A DNA stretch of 64,000 nt, from assembly GCA_902543295.1 (NCBI GenBank), contig CACBXW010000001.1, positions 1 to 64,000 of the forward strand, read 5' to 3'. Of the stretch, positions 35,642 to 46,374 are shown one piece after another (position 1 is the first letter of the stretch; each line of letters begins with the position of its first letter). The translations under genes were made by a program, and so were the position numbers. This DNA comes from an uncultured Pelagibacteraceae bacterium. GTDB lineage: Bacteria; Pseudomonadota; Alphaproteobacteria; Pelagibacterales; Pelagibacteraceae. The notes beneath the pieces were generated by a model. That model was not told where the DNA came from. It searched no databases and saw only the letters and a list, made by a program, of their open reading frames with translations.

Positions 35642-36454
35642 TTGAAAATCAAATCTAAAATATTAATAATTGCAGGATCAGATTCTTCTGGAGGAGCTGG
35701 AATTCAAGCGGATATTAAATCGGTTACTTCTCTTGGATCTTTCGCTATGACAGCAATCACAGCAGTAACATCTCAAAATACAACAGGTGTTAAGTCTATA
35801 ATTCCAGTGCCTAACAAAGAAATTTCTAATCAAATCGAATTTACTTCAAAAGATATTAGGCCAGACGCAGTAAAGATAGGAATGCTGCATTCTACTAAAG
35901 TTATAAATTCAGTATTGAGATCAATAAAAAAGTCAAATTTAAATAAAATAATACTAGATCCTGTTATGGTGGCCAAAGGTGGAGCCAAGCTTATTGATAA
36001 TAAGGCTATTTTAGTTTTAAAAAAAAAACTAATAAAAAAAGTTGATTTAATTACACCAAATATTCCTGAAGCAGAAATACTAACTAAAATAAAAATTAAA
36101 TCTATCTTGGATATGAAAAACGCTGCTAGAATATTATTAGATTTAGGTGCTAAGAACGTTTTAATTAAAGGTGGTCATTTAAATTCTAAAACTTTGAAAG
36201 ATGTTTTTGTAAATAAAAAAGAAATTGCAATATTTACAAATAAAAAAATTAAAACAAAAAATACTCATGGAACTGGATGTACATTATCAAGTGCAATTGC
36301 AACATATTATGGATGTGGAAAAACTCTAAAGAAATCTTGTGAGTTAGGTATTAGATATGTAAACAATGCCATTAGGACAAGACCAAACTTTGGAAAAGGA
36401 AATGGACCAATTAACCATTTAAATAGTTTTATAATTGAGAAGAAATTTAGATGA
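35642..36454 (+). CDS. thiD: HMP/HMP-P kinase
   Basis: The 270-residue ribokinase-fold enzyme starts with TTG one base after the glmM stop. '[18 protein letters not shown]' at the N terminus, '[11 protein letters not shown]' in the middle and '[13 protein letters not shown]' near the C terminus are ThiD signatures. It phosphorylates hydroxymethylpyrimidine twice, giving the substrate for ThiE. SAR11 isolates are known to lack HMP synthesis and to take up HMP, which makes this kinase central. It overlaps purA by four bases and has no room for a TPP riboswitch. Confidence 0.93.
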   Translation: MKIKSKILIIAGSDSSGGAGIQADIKSVTSLGSFAMTAITAVTSQNTTGVKSIIPVPNKEISNQIEFTSKDIRPDAVKIGMLHSTKVINSVLRSIKKSNLNKIILDPVMVAKGGAKLIDNKAILVLKKKLIKKVDLITPNIPEAEILTKIKIKSILDMKNAARILLDLGAKNVLIKGGHLNSKTLKDVFVNKKEIAIFTNKKIKTKNTHGTGCTLSSAIATYYGCGKTLKKSCELGIRYVNNAIRTRPNFGKGNGPINHLNSFIIEKKFR

Positions 36455-37743
36455 ATAATGTAGTCGTTGTTGGATCGCAGTGGGGAGATGAAGGTAAAGG
36501 GAAAATAGTTGATTGGTTATCCAGTGAAGCAGACGTTGTCGTAAGATTCCAAGGAGGACATAATGCTGGTCACACATTAGTTATAGATGGTGTTACTTAT
36601 AAATTAAGATTATTACCATCTGGAATTGTAAGAAAAAATAAAATTTCAATTATAGGAAATGGAGTTGTTGTTGATCCCTGGGCGCTTCTGGATGAAATTG
36701 AAGAAGCGAAATCTAAAGGTGTAGAAATCAATGAAAATAATCTGATTTTATCTGAGGCTGCCACATTAATTTTACCATTTCATAGAGAGATGGATGAAAT
36801 AAGGGAAGACTCTGCTGGTAAATCAAAAATTGGAACTACTAGAAGAGGTATTGGCCCAGCCTATGAGGATAAAGTAGGAAGAAGATCTATAAGAGTAATG
36901 GATCTTGCATCAAAACAAAATCTTGAAAATCGATTATCATTAGTACTTGAACACCATAATGCAATCCGAAAAGGATTGGGTAAGCCAATATATGAAAAAG
37001 ATAAACTAGTTAAGGACTTATTAAAAATAGCTCCAAATATTTTAAAATATTCAGCACCTGTTTGGAGAAAGATAGATCAATTTAAATCAGAAAATAAAAA
37101 AATATTATTTGAGGGAGCTCAAGGAATATTACTTGATGTAGATCACGGAACATATCCATATGTAACTTCTTCCAATACAGTAGCAGCATCAGCAGCAACA
37201 GGATCTGGATGTGGTCCAAACTTAATAAACTACGTATTAGGAATTACAAAAGCATACACAACAAGGGTAGGTGAAGGACCTTTCCCAACAGAATTAACAG
37301 ATGATATTGGTAATCATTTAGGTGAAAAGGGACATGAATTTGGAACTGTAACTAGCAGAAAAAGAAGATGCGGCTGGTTTGATGGAGTTCTAGTAAGACA
37401 AACAATAAAGATCTCAGGAATTGTTGGAATAGCATTAACAAAATTAGATGTGTTAGATGAACTTGATCAAATAAAAATTTGTGTAGCTTATGAGCTAAAC
37501 GGAAAAAAAATAGATTATTTTCCTGCAGCAGTAGATGATCAAATAAATGTTAAGCCAGTTTATAAAATATTTGAGGGATGGAAATCTAAAACCCAAGGAA
37601 TAAAAAAATTTCAAGATTTACCTAATAATGCAAAGATTTATGTAAAAGCTGTTGAAGAATTCATTGAGGCAAAAATATCAAGTATTTCAACGAGTCCAGA
37701 AAGAAAAGATACTATTCTTTTAATAGATCCATTTAATAATTAG
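36451..37743 (+). CDS. purA: Adenylosuccinate synthetase
   Basis: The 430-residue enzyme makes adenylosuccinate from IMP, aspartate and GTP. '[17 protein letters not shown]' at the N terminus is the GTP loop, followed by 'GGHNAGHTL', '[12 protein letters not shown]', '[20 protein letters not shown]' and '[11 protein letters not shown]'. Length is normal. The ATG overlaps the thiD stop by four bases; it is the last gene of the ftsH-folP-glmM-thiD-purA run and is convergent with rpoH. Confidence 0.98.
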   Translation: MNNVVVVGSQWGDEGKGKIVDWLSSEADVVVRFQGGHNAGHTLVIDGVTYKLRLLPSGIVRKNKISIIGNGVVVDPWALLDEIEEAKSKGVEINENNLILSEAATLILPFHREMDEIREDSAGKSKIGTTRRGIGPAYEDKVGRRSIRVMDLASKQNLENRLSLVLEHHNAIRKGLGKPIYEKDKLVKDLLKIAPNILKYSAPVWRKIDQFKSENKKILFEGAQGILLDVDHGTYPYVTSSNTVAASAATGSGCGPNLINYVLGITKAYTTRVGEGPFPTELTDDIGNHLGEKGHEFGTVTSRKRRCGWFDGVLVRQTIKISGIVGIALTKLDVLDELDQIKICVAYELNGKKIDYFPAAVDDQINVKPVYKIFEGWKSKTQGIKKFQDLPNNAKIYVKAVEEFIEAKISSISTSPERKDTILLIDPFNN

Positions 37744-37761
37744 AAAAGAATTTTAACGAGC

Positions 37762-38652
37762 TCAATTAGCTGGTAATAGATTTTTTGATTTAGCAGAGTT
37801 CAACATATGTTTTTGGAGTTTTTCAAATGCTTTGTTTTCAATTTGTCTAATTCTTTCTCTGCTTATTTTGAATTTCTTACTTAAATCTTCCAAAGTTATT
37901 GGATAATCTGTCAATCTTCTAGAATAAAGAATCTCTTTTTCTCTCTCATTTAAAATCTTAATAGAGTCTTGTAAAAGGTCTTTTCGTTGCTCCATTTCCT
38001 CATTTTGTGCAAATTTAAGTTCTTGATCCATATCATTGTCTACAACCCAATCTTGCCATTCATCACCGTCTTCCCCAATTGGTGCATTTAATGACTGCTC
38101 TTTTCCTGAAAGCCTTCTATTCATTGATACTACTTCTTGTTCACTAACATCTAATCTGTTTGCTATATCTTTTACGTGTTCATCACGTAAGTCACCCTCA
38201 GTTCTAGGTGCAATTTGATTTTTTAGTTTCTTCAAGTTAAAAAAAAGCTTCTTTTGAGCTGTTGTAGTTCCAATTTTTACTAAGCTCCATGATCTTAGAA
38301 TATATTCTTGAATAGAAGCTTTAATCCACCACATTGCATAAGTCGCAAGTCTAAAACCTTTTTCTGGTTCAAATTTTTTGACAGCTTGCATTAAACCTAC
38401 GTTACCTTCTGAAATCATTTCATTGAGAGGCAAACCATAACCTTTGTAACCCATCGCTATTTTAGCAACTAGTCTTAGATGACTTGTAACAAGTTTTTCA
38501 GCTGATTTAACATTTCCTGTGGTTTGCCAATTTTTAGCAAGCATGTATTCTTCTTCTGCATCTAGCATAGGGAATTTTTTTATCTGAGCTAGATATGCAG
38601 CTAAACCACCTTCATTTGAAAGAGTAGGCAAGTTGTATGTATTATTACTCAT
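37762..38652 (-). CDS. rpoH: RNA polymerase heat-shock sigma factor RpoH
   Basis: The 296-residue sigma factor has region 1.2-like 'LAAYLAQIKKFPMLDAEEEY', region 2 'EMISEGNVGLMQAVKKFEPE' with 'LATYAMWWIKASIQEYIL', the RpoH box region 'AQKKLFFNLKKLK', and region 4 'LTLEDLSKKFKISRERIRQI'-like sequence ('PITLEDLSKKFKISRER'). It directs transcription of heat-shock genes. SAR11 genomes are known to have very few sigma factors, so this is probably one of only two or so. It lies downstream of rluD on the same strand, 43 bases apart. Confidence 0.96.
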   Translation of the reverse strand: MSNNTYNLPTLSNEGGLAAYLAQIKKFPMLDAEEEYMLAKNWQTTGNVKSAEKLVTSHLRLVAKIAMGYKGYGLPLNEMISEGNVGLMQAVKKFEPEKGFRLATYAMWWIKASIQEYILRSWSLVKIGTTTAQKKLFFNLKKLKNQIAPRTEGDLRDEHVKDIANRLDVSEQEVVSMNRRLSGKEQSLNAPIGEDGDEWQDWVVDNDMDQELKFAQNEEMEQRKDLLQDSIKILNEREKEILYSRRLTDYPITLEDLSKKFKISRERIRQIENKAFEKLQKHMLNSAKSKNLLPAN

Positions 38653-38695
38653 AGGAAGTATTTATGTAATAGAGAAATTTTTTTTTACAATCGTT

Positions 38696-39676
38696 TTATT
38701 TACTTAATTTTCTTAGTTTTTTTAAGATATCATTTAATTCTTTTGGTATATTTGATGAAAATTCTAACCTTTCCCCAGACTTTGGATGATCAAAACCCAA
38801 CTGTTTTGCATGCAAAAATTGTCTATCTAGATTTAAAATTTTACTATTAAGATCTTCATCAATGTTTTTAAATTTCTTAAATTTCTTTTTATATTTTTTA
38901 TCTCCAAGAATATTATTACCTTTGTATGACATATGGACTCTTATTTGATGAGTTCTCCCAGTTTCTAATTTACATTGTATAAAACTAAAAGTTGGAACAT
39001 TATCATTTTCAAAAAGCTCTAATGTTTCATAATGGGTAATTGCCTTTTTACCTTTGCTTGATGATACTTCCATCATCTGTCTATTTTTCGAACTTCTAGT
39101 TATGAATGTTTCAATTGTTCCTTTTTGAGGTCTTAATTTTCCCCAAATTAAAGTTTGATAAACTCTAGTTATAGAATGTTCGGAGAATTGAAGTGATAAT
39201 TTTTCATGAGTTGAATTATTTTTTGCTATTACAATTAATCCAGAAGTATCTTTATCAATTCTATGAACTATACCGGGTCTCAGTTCATCTCCAATATTAG
39301 ATAAATTTTTGCTATCATAATTCATTAACGCATTAACTATCGTATTATCATAATTACCAGCACCAGGATGCATTGAAATTCCAGATGGTTTATCAATTAC
39401 AATTAAATCTTCATCTTCGTGAATTATGTTTAATTTAAAATTATAAGGTTTTAAGCTTTGTTTCTTAGGTTCAACAATTTCAAGATCAATTTTGTCATTT
39501 AATTTTGTTTTAACTGAGGGGTCTTTTATAATTTTGTCGTTAATTTTTAATTTACTATCTAATATTAAATTTTTTATTCTAGTTCTGCTTAAACTCTTAT
39601 CATGATTTGCTAATATTGTGTCTACTCTCTTGTTATTATCATCTTCTTTAATAATTAAATTGATGATATTTTTCAT
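38696..39676 (-). CDS. rluD: 23S rRNA pseudouridine synthase, RluD family
   Basis: The 326-residue protein has an N-terminal S4 RNA-binding domain (about 15-70, 'KRVDTILANHDKSLSRTRI') and a RluA-type catalytic domain with 'GIVHRIDKDTSGLIVIAK', Asp141 being the catalytic residue. 'LETGRTHQIRVHM' and 'DKKYKKKF' follow. It would isomerise uridines in helix 69 of 23S rRNA. The rluD-rpoH order is conserved in Alphaproteobacteria. Confidence 0.93.
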   Translation of the reverse strand: MKNIINLIIKEDDNNKRVDTILANHDKSLSRTRIKNLILDSKLKINDKIIKDPSVKTKLNDKIDLEIVEPKKQSLKPYNFKLNIIHEDEDLIVIDKPSGISMHPGAGNYDNTIVNALMNYDSKNLSNIGDELRPGIVHRIDKDTSGLIVIAKNNSTHEKLSLQFSEHSITRVYQTLIWGKLRPQKGTIETFITRSSKNRQMMEVSSSKGKKAITHYETLELFENDNVPTFSFIQCKLETGRTHQIRVHMSYKGNNILGDKKYKKKFKKFKNIDEDLNSKILNLDRQFLHAKQLGFDHPKSGERLEFSSNIPKELNDILKKLRKLSK

Positions 39677-39689
39677 AAATTATTATATT
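39660..39689 (+). promoter_or_regulatory. Promoter of tRNA-Arg
   Basis: TTGATG (39660-39665), an 18-base spacer and TATATT (39684-39689) stand ten bases before the tRNA 5' end. The boxes overlap the first codons of the divergent rluD gene. Confidence 0.55.
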
Positions 39690-39699
39690 AAATTATTAT

Positions 39700-39776
39700 G
39701 CGTTCGTAGCTCAACTGGATAGAGCGCCAGATTTCGGCTCTGGAGGTTCAGGGTTCGACTCCTTGCGGGCGCACCA
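39700..39776 (+). tRNA. tRNA-Arg (TCG)
   Basis: The acceptor strands GCGTTCG and CGGGCGC pair over seven positions (two G-U), followed by A and an encoded CCA. The anticodon stem CCAGA/TCTGG encloses TTTCGGC, so the anticodon is TCG, which reads CGA and related Arg codons. The T arm contains 'GGTTCGACTCC'. The CCA end touches the stop codon of the convergent ABC permease. Confidence 0.97.
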
Positions 39777-40568
39777 TTATTCGCCCATATTAATAAGCGT
39801 TCCTTTATTTTTTGCGACATTGAAAGAATAATAGAATAATGCAATTGATAATACAAAGTAAACTCCATTCCACATGAAAGCATAATAGATATTTTGAATA
39901 TCTACAGTTTGATTAATCAAAATATTTCTTGCTTCTTCAAATATATATACCAATGGTATTAGATAAGCTATCTTCTGGAACACCTCTGGTAGTATTTCAA
40001 TTGGATAATAAATGCATCCAAATGGAGCTAATAAAAACATTGTAGACCACGCTATATTTTCAAAAGAGGGCCCATATCTCAGTAGACCAGCTGATACAAG
40101 TATTCCTAATGTTATTCCAAATAAATATAGGCTTAAAAATAAAAAAAATAGAAATATTCCTAAATCTAAAATAGAAATACCAAACAATGGAGATGTTAAA
40201 AGTACTGCTGGTATTAAACCTATAAGAGCTCTTATTAAAGCTGTAGCAACAAGTGAAGTTAATATTTCACCAATTTTCATTGGTGCAATAAATAAATTTG
40301 TAAAGTTTCTACTCCAAATTTCCTCAAGAAATAGCATATTAAATCCAATACTAGTTCTAAAAAGAAAATCATAAAGGATCGCGCAAGTTAATATAACTCC
40401 AACTGCATTATTATAATATGTTGTATGTGTAGCAAAAAAATTTGAGATAAATCCCCACAAAGTAATTTGAATAGTCGGCCAATAAACAAGATCTAAAACC
40501 CTTGGGAAAGATCTGGTAATTAAATAAAAATGTCTTAAAAAAAGACCATACATTCTAGTTAAGCTCAT
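39777..40568 (-). CDS. ABC-2 type transporter permease
   Basis: The 263-residue protein has about six membrane helices and the ABC-2 fold: 'LVYWPTIQITLWGFIS' in the first helix pair, 'LLAPFGCIYYPIEILPEVFQ' in the loop before the last helices and 'LIPLVYIFEEARNI' after it. This is the YadH/NodJ-like export permease family. It works with the ATPase encoded upstream, which it overlaps by 14 bases. Cargo (lipid, glycan or drug) cannot be told from sequence. The stop abuts the tRNA-Arg gene on the other strand. Confidence 0.88.
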   Translation of the reverse strand: MSLTRMYGLFLRHFYLITRSFPRVLDLVYWPTIQITLWGFISNFFATHTTYYNNAVGVILTCAILYDFLFRTSIGFNMLFLEEIWSRNFTNLFIAPMKIGEILTSLVATALIRALIGLIPAVLLTSPLFGISILDLGIFLFFLFLSLYLFGITLGILVSAGLLRYGPSFENIAWSTMFLLAPFGCIYYPIEILPEVFQKIAYLIPLVYIFEEARNILINQTVDIQNIYYAFMWNGVYFVLSIALFYYSFNVAKNKGTLINMGE

Positions 40569-41292
40569 TTTTACTCCTTGATAATTTTAAAAAAACTTCC
40601 TCGAGGTTTTTTCTGCCGTGTTTATTTATTAATTCTTCAGGATTTCCTTTATCGATAATAATTCCGTCTTTCATCATAAGAATAGATTTACAAAGTCTAG
40701 TGACTTCATTCATATTATGAGAAGCAAGAAGTATAGATATTTTTTTTTCTTTTTTATAATCTTCCAAAAAAGATCTAACAAAATCACCTACTTCTGGATC
40801 TAATGATGCGGTTGGCTCATCTAGTAATAATACTTTTGGTTCGTTGATTAATGCTTTTGCCAAACTAACTCTATTTTTTTGTCCAGATGATAATTCGCCT
40901 GTAATGCTATTAAGTAATCCTCCCAATCTTAATTTTTCCGATAAAAATTCAATCCTCTCATTAATATTATTTATTTTATATAATTTTCCATAAACGGTTA
41001 GATTTTGTTTAACCGTAAGTTTTTTTGGTAATTCAATATATGGAGATATGAAGTTTATTTTTTCCAAGATTTCAATTCTATTTCCCTCCAATTTTTGACC
41101 ATTTATCAAAATTTCTCCACTAGTTGGTTTTAAAAGTCCTAATAACATACCGATGGTGGTTGTTTTGCCTGAGCCATTTGGACCTAATAGGCCTAAAATT
41201 TCGTCTTCTTTTATGTTAAAGCTTATACCTTTTACAGCTTCATTCTTTCCATAATTTTTTTTAATATTTTTTACTTCGACTAAATTTTTCAT
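40555..41292 (-). CDS. ABC transporter ATP-binding protein
   Basis: The 245-residue ATPase has Walker A 'GPNGSGKT' at 37-44, the signature 'LSSGQKNRVSLAKAL', Walker B 'VLLLDEPTASLDP' and the switch His in 'LLASHNMNEV'. It resembles the CcmA/NatA/YadG type that pairs with ABC-2 permeases. It overlaps the permease gene by 14 bases and tsaC by four, forming a three-gene unit tsaC-ATPase-permease. Confidence 0.92.
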   Translation of the reverse strand: MKNLVEVKNIKKNYGKNEAVKGISFNIKEDEILGLLGPNGSGKTTTIGMLLGLLKPTSGEILINGQKLEGNRIEILEKINFISPYIELPKKLTVKQNLTVYGKLYKINNINERIEFLSEKLRLGGLLNSITGELSSGQKNRVSLAKALINEPKVLLLDEPTASLDPEVGDFVRSFLEDYKKEKKISILLASHNMNEVTRLCKSILMMKDGIIIDKGNPEELINKHGRKNLEEVFLKLSRSKNELN

Positions 41293-42224
41293 TTTTTTGA
41301 TGCTCTAAGAAGTCTATCGTTAATCACTAATCCAAAGTTTCGTTTTGGTATTCTTTGCACAGCTATTTTTCTGTAACCTAGCTTCTTAATTTTTCTTAAT
41401 GTTTTATACAAATTTTTACCACTCTCCATTAGATTATTTGTCTTACTTAAATAAAAATAATTCTTATTATTTTCTTTTTTCTTCTTGATTAGGATAAAAG
41501 CCTCATCTTTTTTTATTTTAATTGCGTTTAATCTAATGGGTATACCTGGTGAATAATGAACCCTCCCTCTTCCTGGAGAATTTATATTGTTTTTACCATG
41601 CAATTTAGTTTTTAAATTTATTTTTAATTTTTTTTTTAATATAGAAACATCTAAACCGCCCAATCTTAAAATTTGAGGTTTTTTTACTAAACTTATTATT
41701 GTAGATTCAACACCAACTTTTGATCTTCCACCTTCTAGAATAAATTTAATTTTTTCTCCAAATTCATCATATACATCATCTTTTGTCACTGGACTTATCC
41801 CTTCAGAAATATTTGCGCTTGGTGCTGCTAAAGGATATTTTAAAGATTTTAATAATATTCTAGCGGTTCGGTGACTTGGAAATCTTACACCTAATGTTTT
41901 TTTGTTATTAGTAACGTTTTTTGAAATTTTGCTTTCATTTTTTAGTTTTAATATAAAAGTAATTGGTCCAGGGCATAATGAATTATAAAGTTTATAAAAC
42001 AAAGTATTTGTCTCACAATCTTTTTCCAAATCTTTAATATTATAATAATGAACTATCAAGGGGTTATCAGAAGGCCTTCCTTTTAATTTAAATATTTTTT
42101 TAGTGCCTTTATCAGAATAGGCATTAGCAGCTAATCCATAGACAGTTTCTGTAGGTATTCCAATACATTCGTTATTATTTAAATATTTTACTGCTTTTTT
42201 AATATTTGAATCATTAATTTTCAT
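41289..42224 (-). CDS. tsaC: L-threonylcarbamoyladenylate synthase (Sua5-type)
   Basis: The 311-residue protein has the YrdC domain, with 'GIPTETVYGLAANA' at 18-31, 'KGRPSDNPLIVHY', 'TFILKL' and 'FPSHRTARILL', 'PLAAPSANISEG', plus the longer Sua5 C-terminal domain ('SPGRGRVHYSPGIPI' linker). It activates threonine with bicarbonate and ATP for the t6A modification of ANN-decoding tRNAs. It overlaps the ABC ATPase gene by four bases. Confidence 0.94.
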   Translation of the reverse strand: MKINDSNIKKAVKYLNNNECIGIPTETVYGLAANAYSDKGTKKIFKLKGRPSDNPLIVHYYNIKDLEKDCETNTLFYKLYNSLCPGPITFILKLKNESKISKNVTNNKKTLGVRFPSHRTARILLKSLKYPLAAPSANISEGISPVTKDDVYDEFGEKIKFILEGGRSKVGVESTIISLVKKPQILRLGGLDVSILKKKLKINLKTKLHGKNNINSPGRGRVHYSPGIPIRLNAIKIKKDEAFILIKKKKENNKNYFYLSKTNNLMESGKNLYKTLRKIKKLGYRKIAVQRIPKRNFGLVINDRLLRASKK

Positions 42225-42244
42225 ATAATATTACAAACTATTAT

Positions 42245-42499
42245 ATGAATGAAAAAATTTTGCCAGATGATATTGAATTAAAATCTTTGAGTGAACTCAC
42301 AGATATAGCAGATCGTTTAATTCAAAAATTAGAAAATAAAAAAAATTTGGAAGAATCCATTGAAGATTATCAATATTTAATAAAGTTAAATAATATAATA
42401 GAAAAAAAATTTCAAAAGTACTCAAAAAATATATCTGAAAGTACCAAGCTAAAAATAGAAGAATTAACCTCAAAAAAAAATGAAAAAAAAATTAGTTAA
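42245..42499 (+). CDS. xseB: Exodeoxyribonuclease VII small subunit
   Basis: The 84-residue helical protein shows the XseB pattern 'SLSELTDIADRLIQKLENKK' and 'LEESIEDYQYLIKLNNIIEK', and stands directly before ispA and dxs, the classic xseB-ispA-dxs order. It is the small subunit that assembles with XseA to degrade single-stranded DNA. Sequence match alone would be weak; context makes the call. It overlaps ispA by 20 bases. Confidence 0.8.
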   Translation: MNEKILPDDIELKSLSELTDIADRLIQKLENKKNLEESIEDYQYLIKLNNIIEKKFQKYSKNISESTKLKIEELTSKKNEKKIS

Positions 42500-43349
42500 A
42501 ACTGTTAATGAAGTAAATAAATTTTTAAAAAATTACTTAGCAAAACAAAAAAAAACAGATCTAATTATACCTATTAAGTATGGTTTATTTCCTGGAGGAA
42601 AAAAAATAAGATCTAAACTTATTTTTGATGTTGGAAAAATTTTTAACGTAGAAAAAAAATATCTCTTATATTTAAGTTCAGCAGTTGAATGTATACACGC
42701 TTATTCACTAATACATGATGATTTACCTTGTATGGATGATGATGATATTAGAAGAGGTAAACTAACCACACATAAAAAATTTGGAGAATCAACGGCGGTT
42801 TTAGCTGGAAACTCCCTTTTGACATTAGCTTTTGAAATTTTATCTGATCCAAAGTTCAATATAAATAATAATAAAAAAATAACCTTAATAAATTTAATAT
42901 CTCACTCATCAGGACACCAAGGTATAGCTGGAGGTCAATTTTTGGATTTAAATTATGAAAGAAAAAAAGTTTCTAAACAAAAAGTAATAGATATGGAGAT
43001 TAAAAAGACTGGAAAATTATTTTCATTCAGCTGTTTGTCTCCAGTTATTTTGACAAATAAAAAAGTTCAAATAAAAAAATTCTCAATTATTGGTGAAAAA
43101 ATTGGTTTACTTTTTCAAATTGCAGATGATTTAATTGATTATAGCAGTACATCAAAAACTGCAGGAAAAAAAACAAAGAAAGATTCAAAAAGGGGAAAAG
43201 CAACATTAATAAGTTTACTAGGATATAAAAATGCTATTAAATATGCCTCAAAATTAAAAAAAGAAATATTTAATAGTTTAGTTAGCTATGGAAATAATGC
43301 TAGTGATTTAAAAGAGACAATTGAATTTATATTAAGTAGAAATAAATAA
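42480..43349 (+). CDS. ispA: Farnesyl diphosphate synthase (short-chain polyprenyl synthase)
   Basis: The 289-residue enzyme has the first Asp-rich motif 'HDDLPCMDDDDIRRG' at 79-93 (a DDx4D type, as in bacterial FPP synthases) and the second, 'FQIADDLIDY', near 212-221. 'GGKKIRSKL' binds IPP. It condenses IPP units to C15 for quinone and undecaprenyl lipids. It overlaps xseB and abuts dxs. Confidence 0.93.
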   Translation: MKKKLVKTVNEVNKFLKNYLAKQKKTDLIIPIKYGLFPGGKKIRSKLIFDVGKIFNVEKKYLLYLSSAVECIHAYSLIHDDLPCMDDDDIRRGKLTTHKKFGESTAVLAGNSLLTLAFEILSDPKFNINNNKKITLINLISHSSGHQGIAGGQFLDLNYERKKVSKQKVIDMEIKKTGKLFSFSCLSPVILTNKKVQIKKFSIIGEKIGLLFQIADDLIDYSSTSKTAGKKTKKDSKRGKATLISLLGYKNAIKYASKLKKEIFNSLVSYGNNASDLKETIEFILSRNK

Positions 43350-45260
43350 ATGCAAAATTACAAATATTTAAATAATATTAATTTTCCTTCAGATATAAAA
43401 AAACTCAATAATGAAGAATTAAAAGTTCTATCAGAAGAAGTAAGAAGCGAAATGATTGAAGCTGTTTCAAAAACAGGTGGTCATCTAGGTGCGGGCTTAG
43501 GTGTTGTAGAATTAACAGTAGCACTTCATCATGTTTTTGACACACCTAAGGACAAATTGATATGGGATGTTGGTCATCAATCATACCCTCATAAAATTTT
43601 AACAGGAAGAAAAGATAAAATACGAACTTTACGACAAGGAAGTGGATTATCTGGTTTTACAAAGCGATCGGAAAGTGAATTTGACCCTTTCGGTGCAGCT
43701 CATAGTTCCACTTCTATTTCAGCTGGACTTGGTATTGCAACAGCAAATAAATTATCAAATAAATCAGATCAGGTTATAGCAGTTATTGGTGACGGTGCCA
43801 TGAGCGCAGGAATGGCATATGAAGCTATGAATAATGCTGGAGACTCAAATACAAAAATGATCGTAATTTTGAATGACAATGATATGTCAATTGCAAAACC
43901 AGTTGGCGCAATGAAATCTTATCTTGCTAAAATTTTTTCAGGCAAGATTTATTTTAGTTTAAGAGAAACAGTTAAAATGATTATTTCATCATTTTCAAAA
44001 AGATTTAGCAAAAAGGCTGGAAAGGCTGAAGATTTTTTGAGAACGGCTGTCACAGGTGGTACATTATTTAATTCATTAGGTTTTTATTATGTTGGTCCAA
44101 TTGATGGTCATGATTTAGATGTACTATTGCCAATTTTAAAAAATGCAAAAGAAAGCAATCATAATGGTCCAATATTAATTCATATAAAAACTCAAAAAGG
44201 GAAAGGATATAGTTTTGCTGAAAAATCTGATGATAAGTATCATGGAGTTACAAAATTTGATGTTCAAACTGGAGTTCAACAAAAATCAACAACTAAGACT
44301 CCTGCATTTACAAAGGTTTTTGCAAATACATTAATAGAGCATGCAAAGAAAGATAGTAAAATTGTAGGTATAACTGCTGCTATGCCATCTGGGACAGGAA
44401 TGGACGCATTTAGTAAAGTTTTCCCGGACAGAACTTTTGATGTTGGAATTGCTGAACAACATGCTGTTACTTTTGCTGCAGGTTTAGCAACAGAGGGTTA
44501 TAAGCCTTATGCAGCAATTTATTCAACATTTTTACAAAGAGCTTATGATCAGGTAGTTCATGACGTTGCAATTCAAAGTTTACCAGTAAGATTTGCAATT
44601 GATAGAGCTGGTTTAGTTGGCGCTGATGGAGCCACTCATGCAGGTGCTTTTGATATTACATATTTATCAACTTTACCTAATTTTATTGTTATGGCGGCAA
44701 GTGATGAAGCAGAATTGGTAAGAATGGTAAATACGTCAGTAGATATTAATAATCAACCATGTGCATTTAGATATCCAAGAGGAAATGGAGTAGGTTTAGA
44801 ATTACCTGATATCAACGAAAAAATAGATATCGGAAAAGGTAGAGTTATAAGAGAAGGTAAGAAAGTTGCCTTAGTAAGTTTTGGTAACAGATTAAAAGAA
44901 TGTCTATTGGCTGAAGAAGTTTTAAAAAAAATGGGAATTAATCCAACAATTATAGATGCTAGATTTGCAAAACCTCTGGATGAAAATCTTATGTGGCAAG
45001 TTGCAACAAATCATGAAGTGCTAATTACGTTGGAAGAAGGCTCTATAGGAGGTTTTGGAGCTCATGTAAATCATTTCTTAAATGAAAAGAATTTATTAGA
45101 TAATAATATAAAATTTAGATCAATGATTTTGCCTGATAAATTTTTAGACCAAGATAAACCAGAAGAAATGTATAAAGAAGCTGGTCTAGATGCTAAATCT
45201 ATTGAAGCGAAGGTTTTAGAAACTCTAAATTCTAAAGTTTTAATTAAAAAAACTAATTAA
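43350..45260 (+). CDS. dxs: 1-deoxy-D-xylulose-5-phosphate synthase
   Basis: The 636-residue thiamine-diphosphate enzyme makes DXP from pyruvate and glyceraldehyde-3-phosphate, the first step of the MEP isoprenoid path. '[20 protein letters not shown]' lies near residues 39-58, '[15 protein letters not shown]' follows, '[20 protein letters not shown]' is the ThDP motif, '[15 protein letters not shown]'-like '[17 protein letters not shown]' the central Glu, and '[15 protein letters not shown]' the substrate loop. It follows ispA with no gap and its 3' end overlaps aroC by four bases. Confidence 0.97.
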   Translation: MQNYKYLNNINFPSDIKKLNNEELKVLSEEVRSEMIEAVSKTGGHLGAGLGVVELTVALHHVFDTPKDKLIWDVGHQSYPHKILTGRKDKIRTLRQGSGLSGFTKRSESEFDPFGAAHSSTSISAGLGIATANKLSNKSDQVIAVIGDGAMSAGMAYEAMNNAGDSNTKMIVILNDNDMSIAKPVGAMKSYLAKIFSGKIYFSLRETVKMIISSFSKRFSKKAGKAEDFLRTAVTGGTLFNSLGFYYVGPIDGHDLDVLLPILKNAKESNHNGPILIHIKTQKGKGYSFAEKSDDKYHGVTKFDVQTGVQQKSTTKTPAFTKVFANTLIEHAKKDSKIVGITAAMPSGTGMDAFSKVFPDRTFDVGIAEQHAVTFAAGLATEGYKPYAAIYSTFLQRAYDQVVHDVAIQSLPVRFAIDRAGLVGADGATHAGAFDITYLSTLPNFIVMAASDEAELVRMVNTSVDINNQPCAFRYPRGNGVGLELPDINEKIDIGKGRVIREGKKVALVSFGNRLKECLLAEEVLKKMGINPTIIDARFAKPLDENLMWQVATNHEVLITLEEGSIGGFGAHVNHFLNEKNLLDNNIKFRSMILPDKFLDQDKPEEMYKEAGLDAKSIEAKVLETLNSKVLIKKTN

Positions 45261-46342
45261 TTTCCACATTGAGCTTTATTCATTAAGTAGTGATCAAGAA
45301 TTACACAATGCATCATTGCTTCGCCAATAGGCACTGCTCTAATACCTACACATGGATCATGTCTCCCTGTGACTGAAATTGAAGTATTTTTTCCAAATTT
45401 ATTAATTGTTTTTCTTTGAGAAAGAATTGATGAAGTTGGTTTTACTGCAAAAGAAACTATTATTTCTTGACCACTAGAAATTCCTCCAAGAATTCCCCCA
45501 GCATTATTTGATTTAAATTTTGTTTTCTTTCCTGTTTGAGACATTTCATCAGAATTTTGTTCACCAGAAAGTTGAGCAGAGTTCATTCCTGATCCTATAT
45601 TTACCCCTTTTACTGCGTTAATACTCATCATTGCTGATGCTAAATCCATATCTAATTTTGAATAAATTGGAGCTCCTAATCCTACAGGAACACCTCTTGC
45701 TCTTACTTCAATAATAGCCCCACATGATGAGCCAGCTTTTCTTATCCCAAGTAAATATTTTTCCCATAATTTTAAAACTGTTTTATCAGGACAAAATAAA
45801 GGGTTTTTTGTGATGAAACTGTCATTCCATTTTTCTGTGTCACATCCTAGTATTCCTAATTGTGTTACGGCTCCAATTACACTGTACTTTTTCCCAATAA
45901 TATTTTGCAAAACTTGTTTTGCTATTGCCCCTGCTGCCACTCTTGAAGCAGTCTCTCTTGCTGACTGTCTGCCTCCACCTCTATAATCTCTAATTCCATA
46001 CTTTTTAAAATATGTATAATCAGCATGACCAGGTCTAAATTTATCTTTAATATTTTTATAATCCCTAGAACGCATATCTTTATTGAAGATAATCATTGAG
46101 ATAGGTGTACCTGTTGTTTTGCCCTCAAATGTTCCTGATAATATTTCTACTTTATCATCCTCTTTTCTTTGGGTTGTGAATTTAGACTGACCAGGCTTTC
46201 TTTTATTTAATTCTAACTGAATGTCTCTGATATTAAGCTTAATATTCGGAGGACAACCATCAACAACACATCCTATGGCTGGACCATGAGATTCACCCCA
46301 TGTAGTAAATCGAAAAAATTTTCCAAATGTATTAAAAGACAT
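45257..46342 (-). CDS. aroC: Chorismate synthase
   Basis: The 361-residue FMN enzyme makes chorismate from EPSP. '[20 protein letters not shown]' at the N terminus, '[20 protein letters not shown]' with '[19 protein letters not shown]', and '[18 protein letters not shown]' near the end are all family signatures. Length is normal. It is convergent with dxs (four-base overlap) and divergent from pdxH, with 32 bases between starts. Confidence 0.97.
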   Translation of the reverse strand: MSFNTFGKFFRFTTWGESHGPAIGCVVDGCPPNIKLNIRDIQLELNKRKPGQSKFTTQRKEDDKVEILSGTFEGKTTGTPISMIIFNKDMRSRDYKNIKDKFRPGHADYTYFKKYGIRDYRGGGRQSARETASRVAAGAIAKQVLQNIIGKKYSVIGAVTQLGILGCDTEKWNDSFITKNPLFCPDKTVLKLWEKYLLGIRKAGSSCGAIIEVRARGVPVGLGAPIYSKLDMDLASAMMSINAVKGVNIGSGMNSAQLSGEQNSDEMSQTGKKTKFKSNNAGGILGGISSGQEIIVSFAVKPTSSILSQRKTINKFGKNTSISVTGRHDPCVGIRAVPIGEAMMHCVILDHYLMNKAQCGN

Positions 46343-46374
46343 TATATTATTATATAAATTATTTTGGTTAAATT

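Noticed and set aside
39683-39883. A 66-codon open frame on the minus strand
   Set aside because: It is an antisense reading of tRNA-Arg joined to the end of the ABC permease gene.
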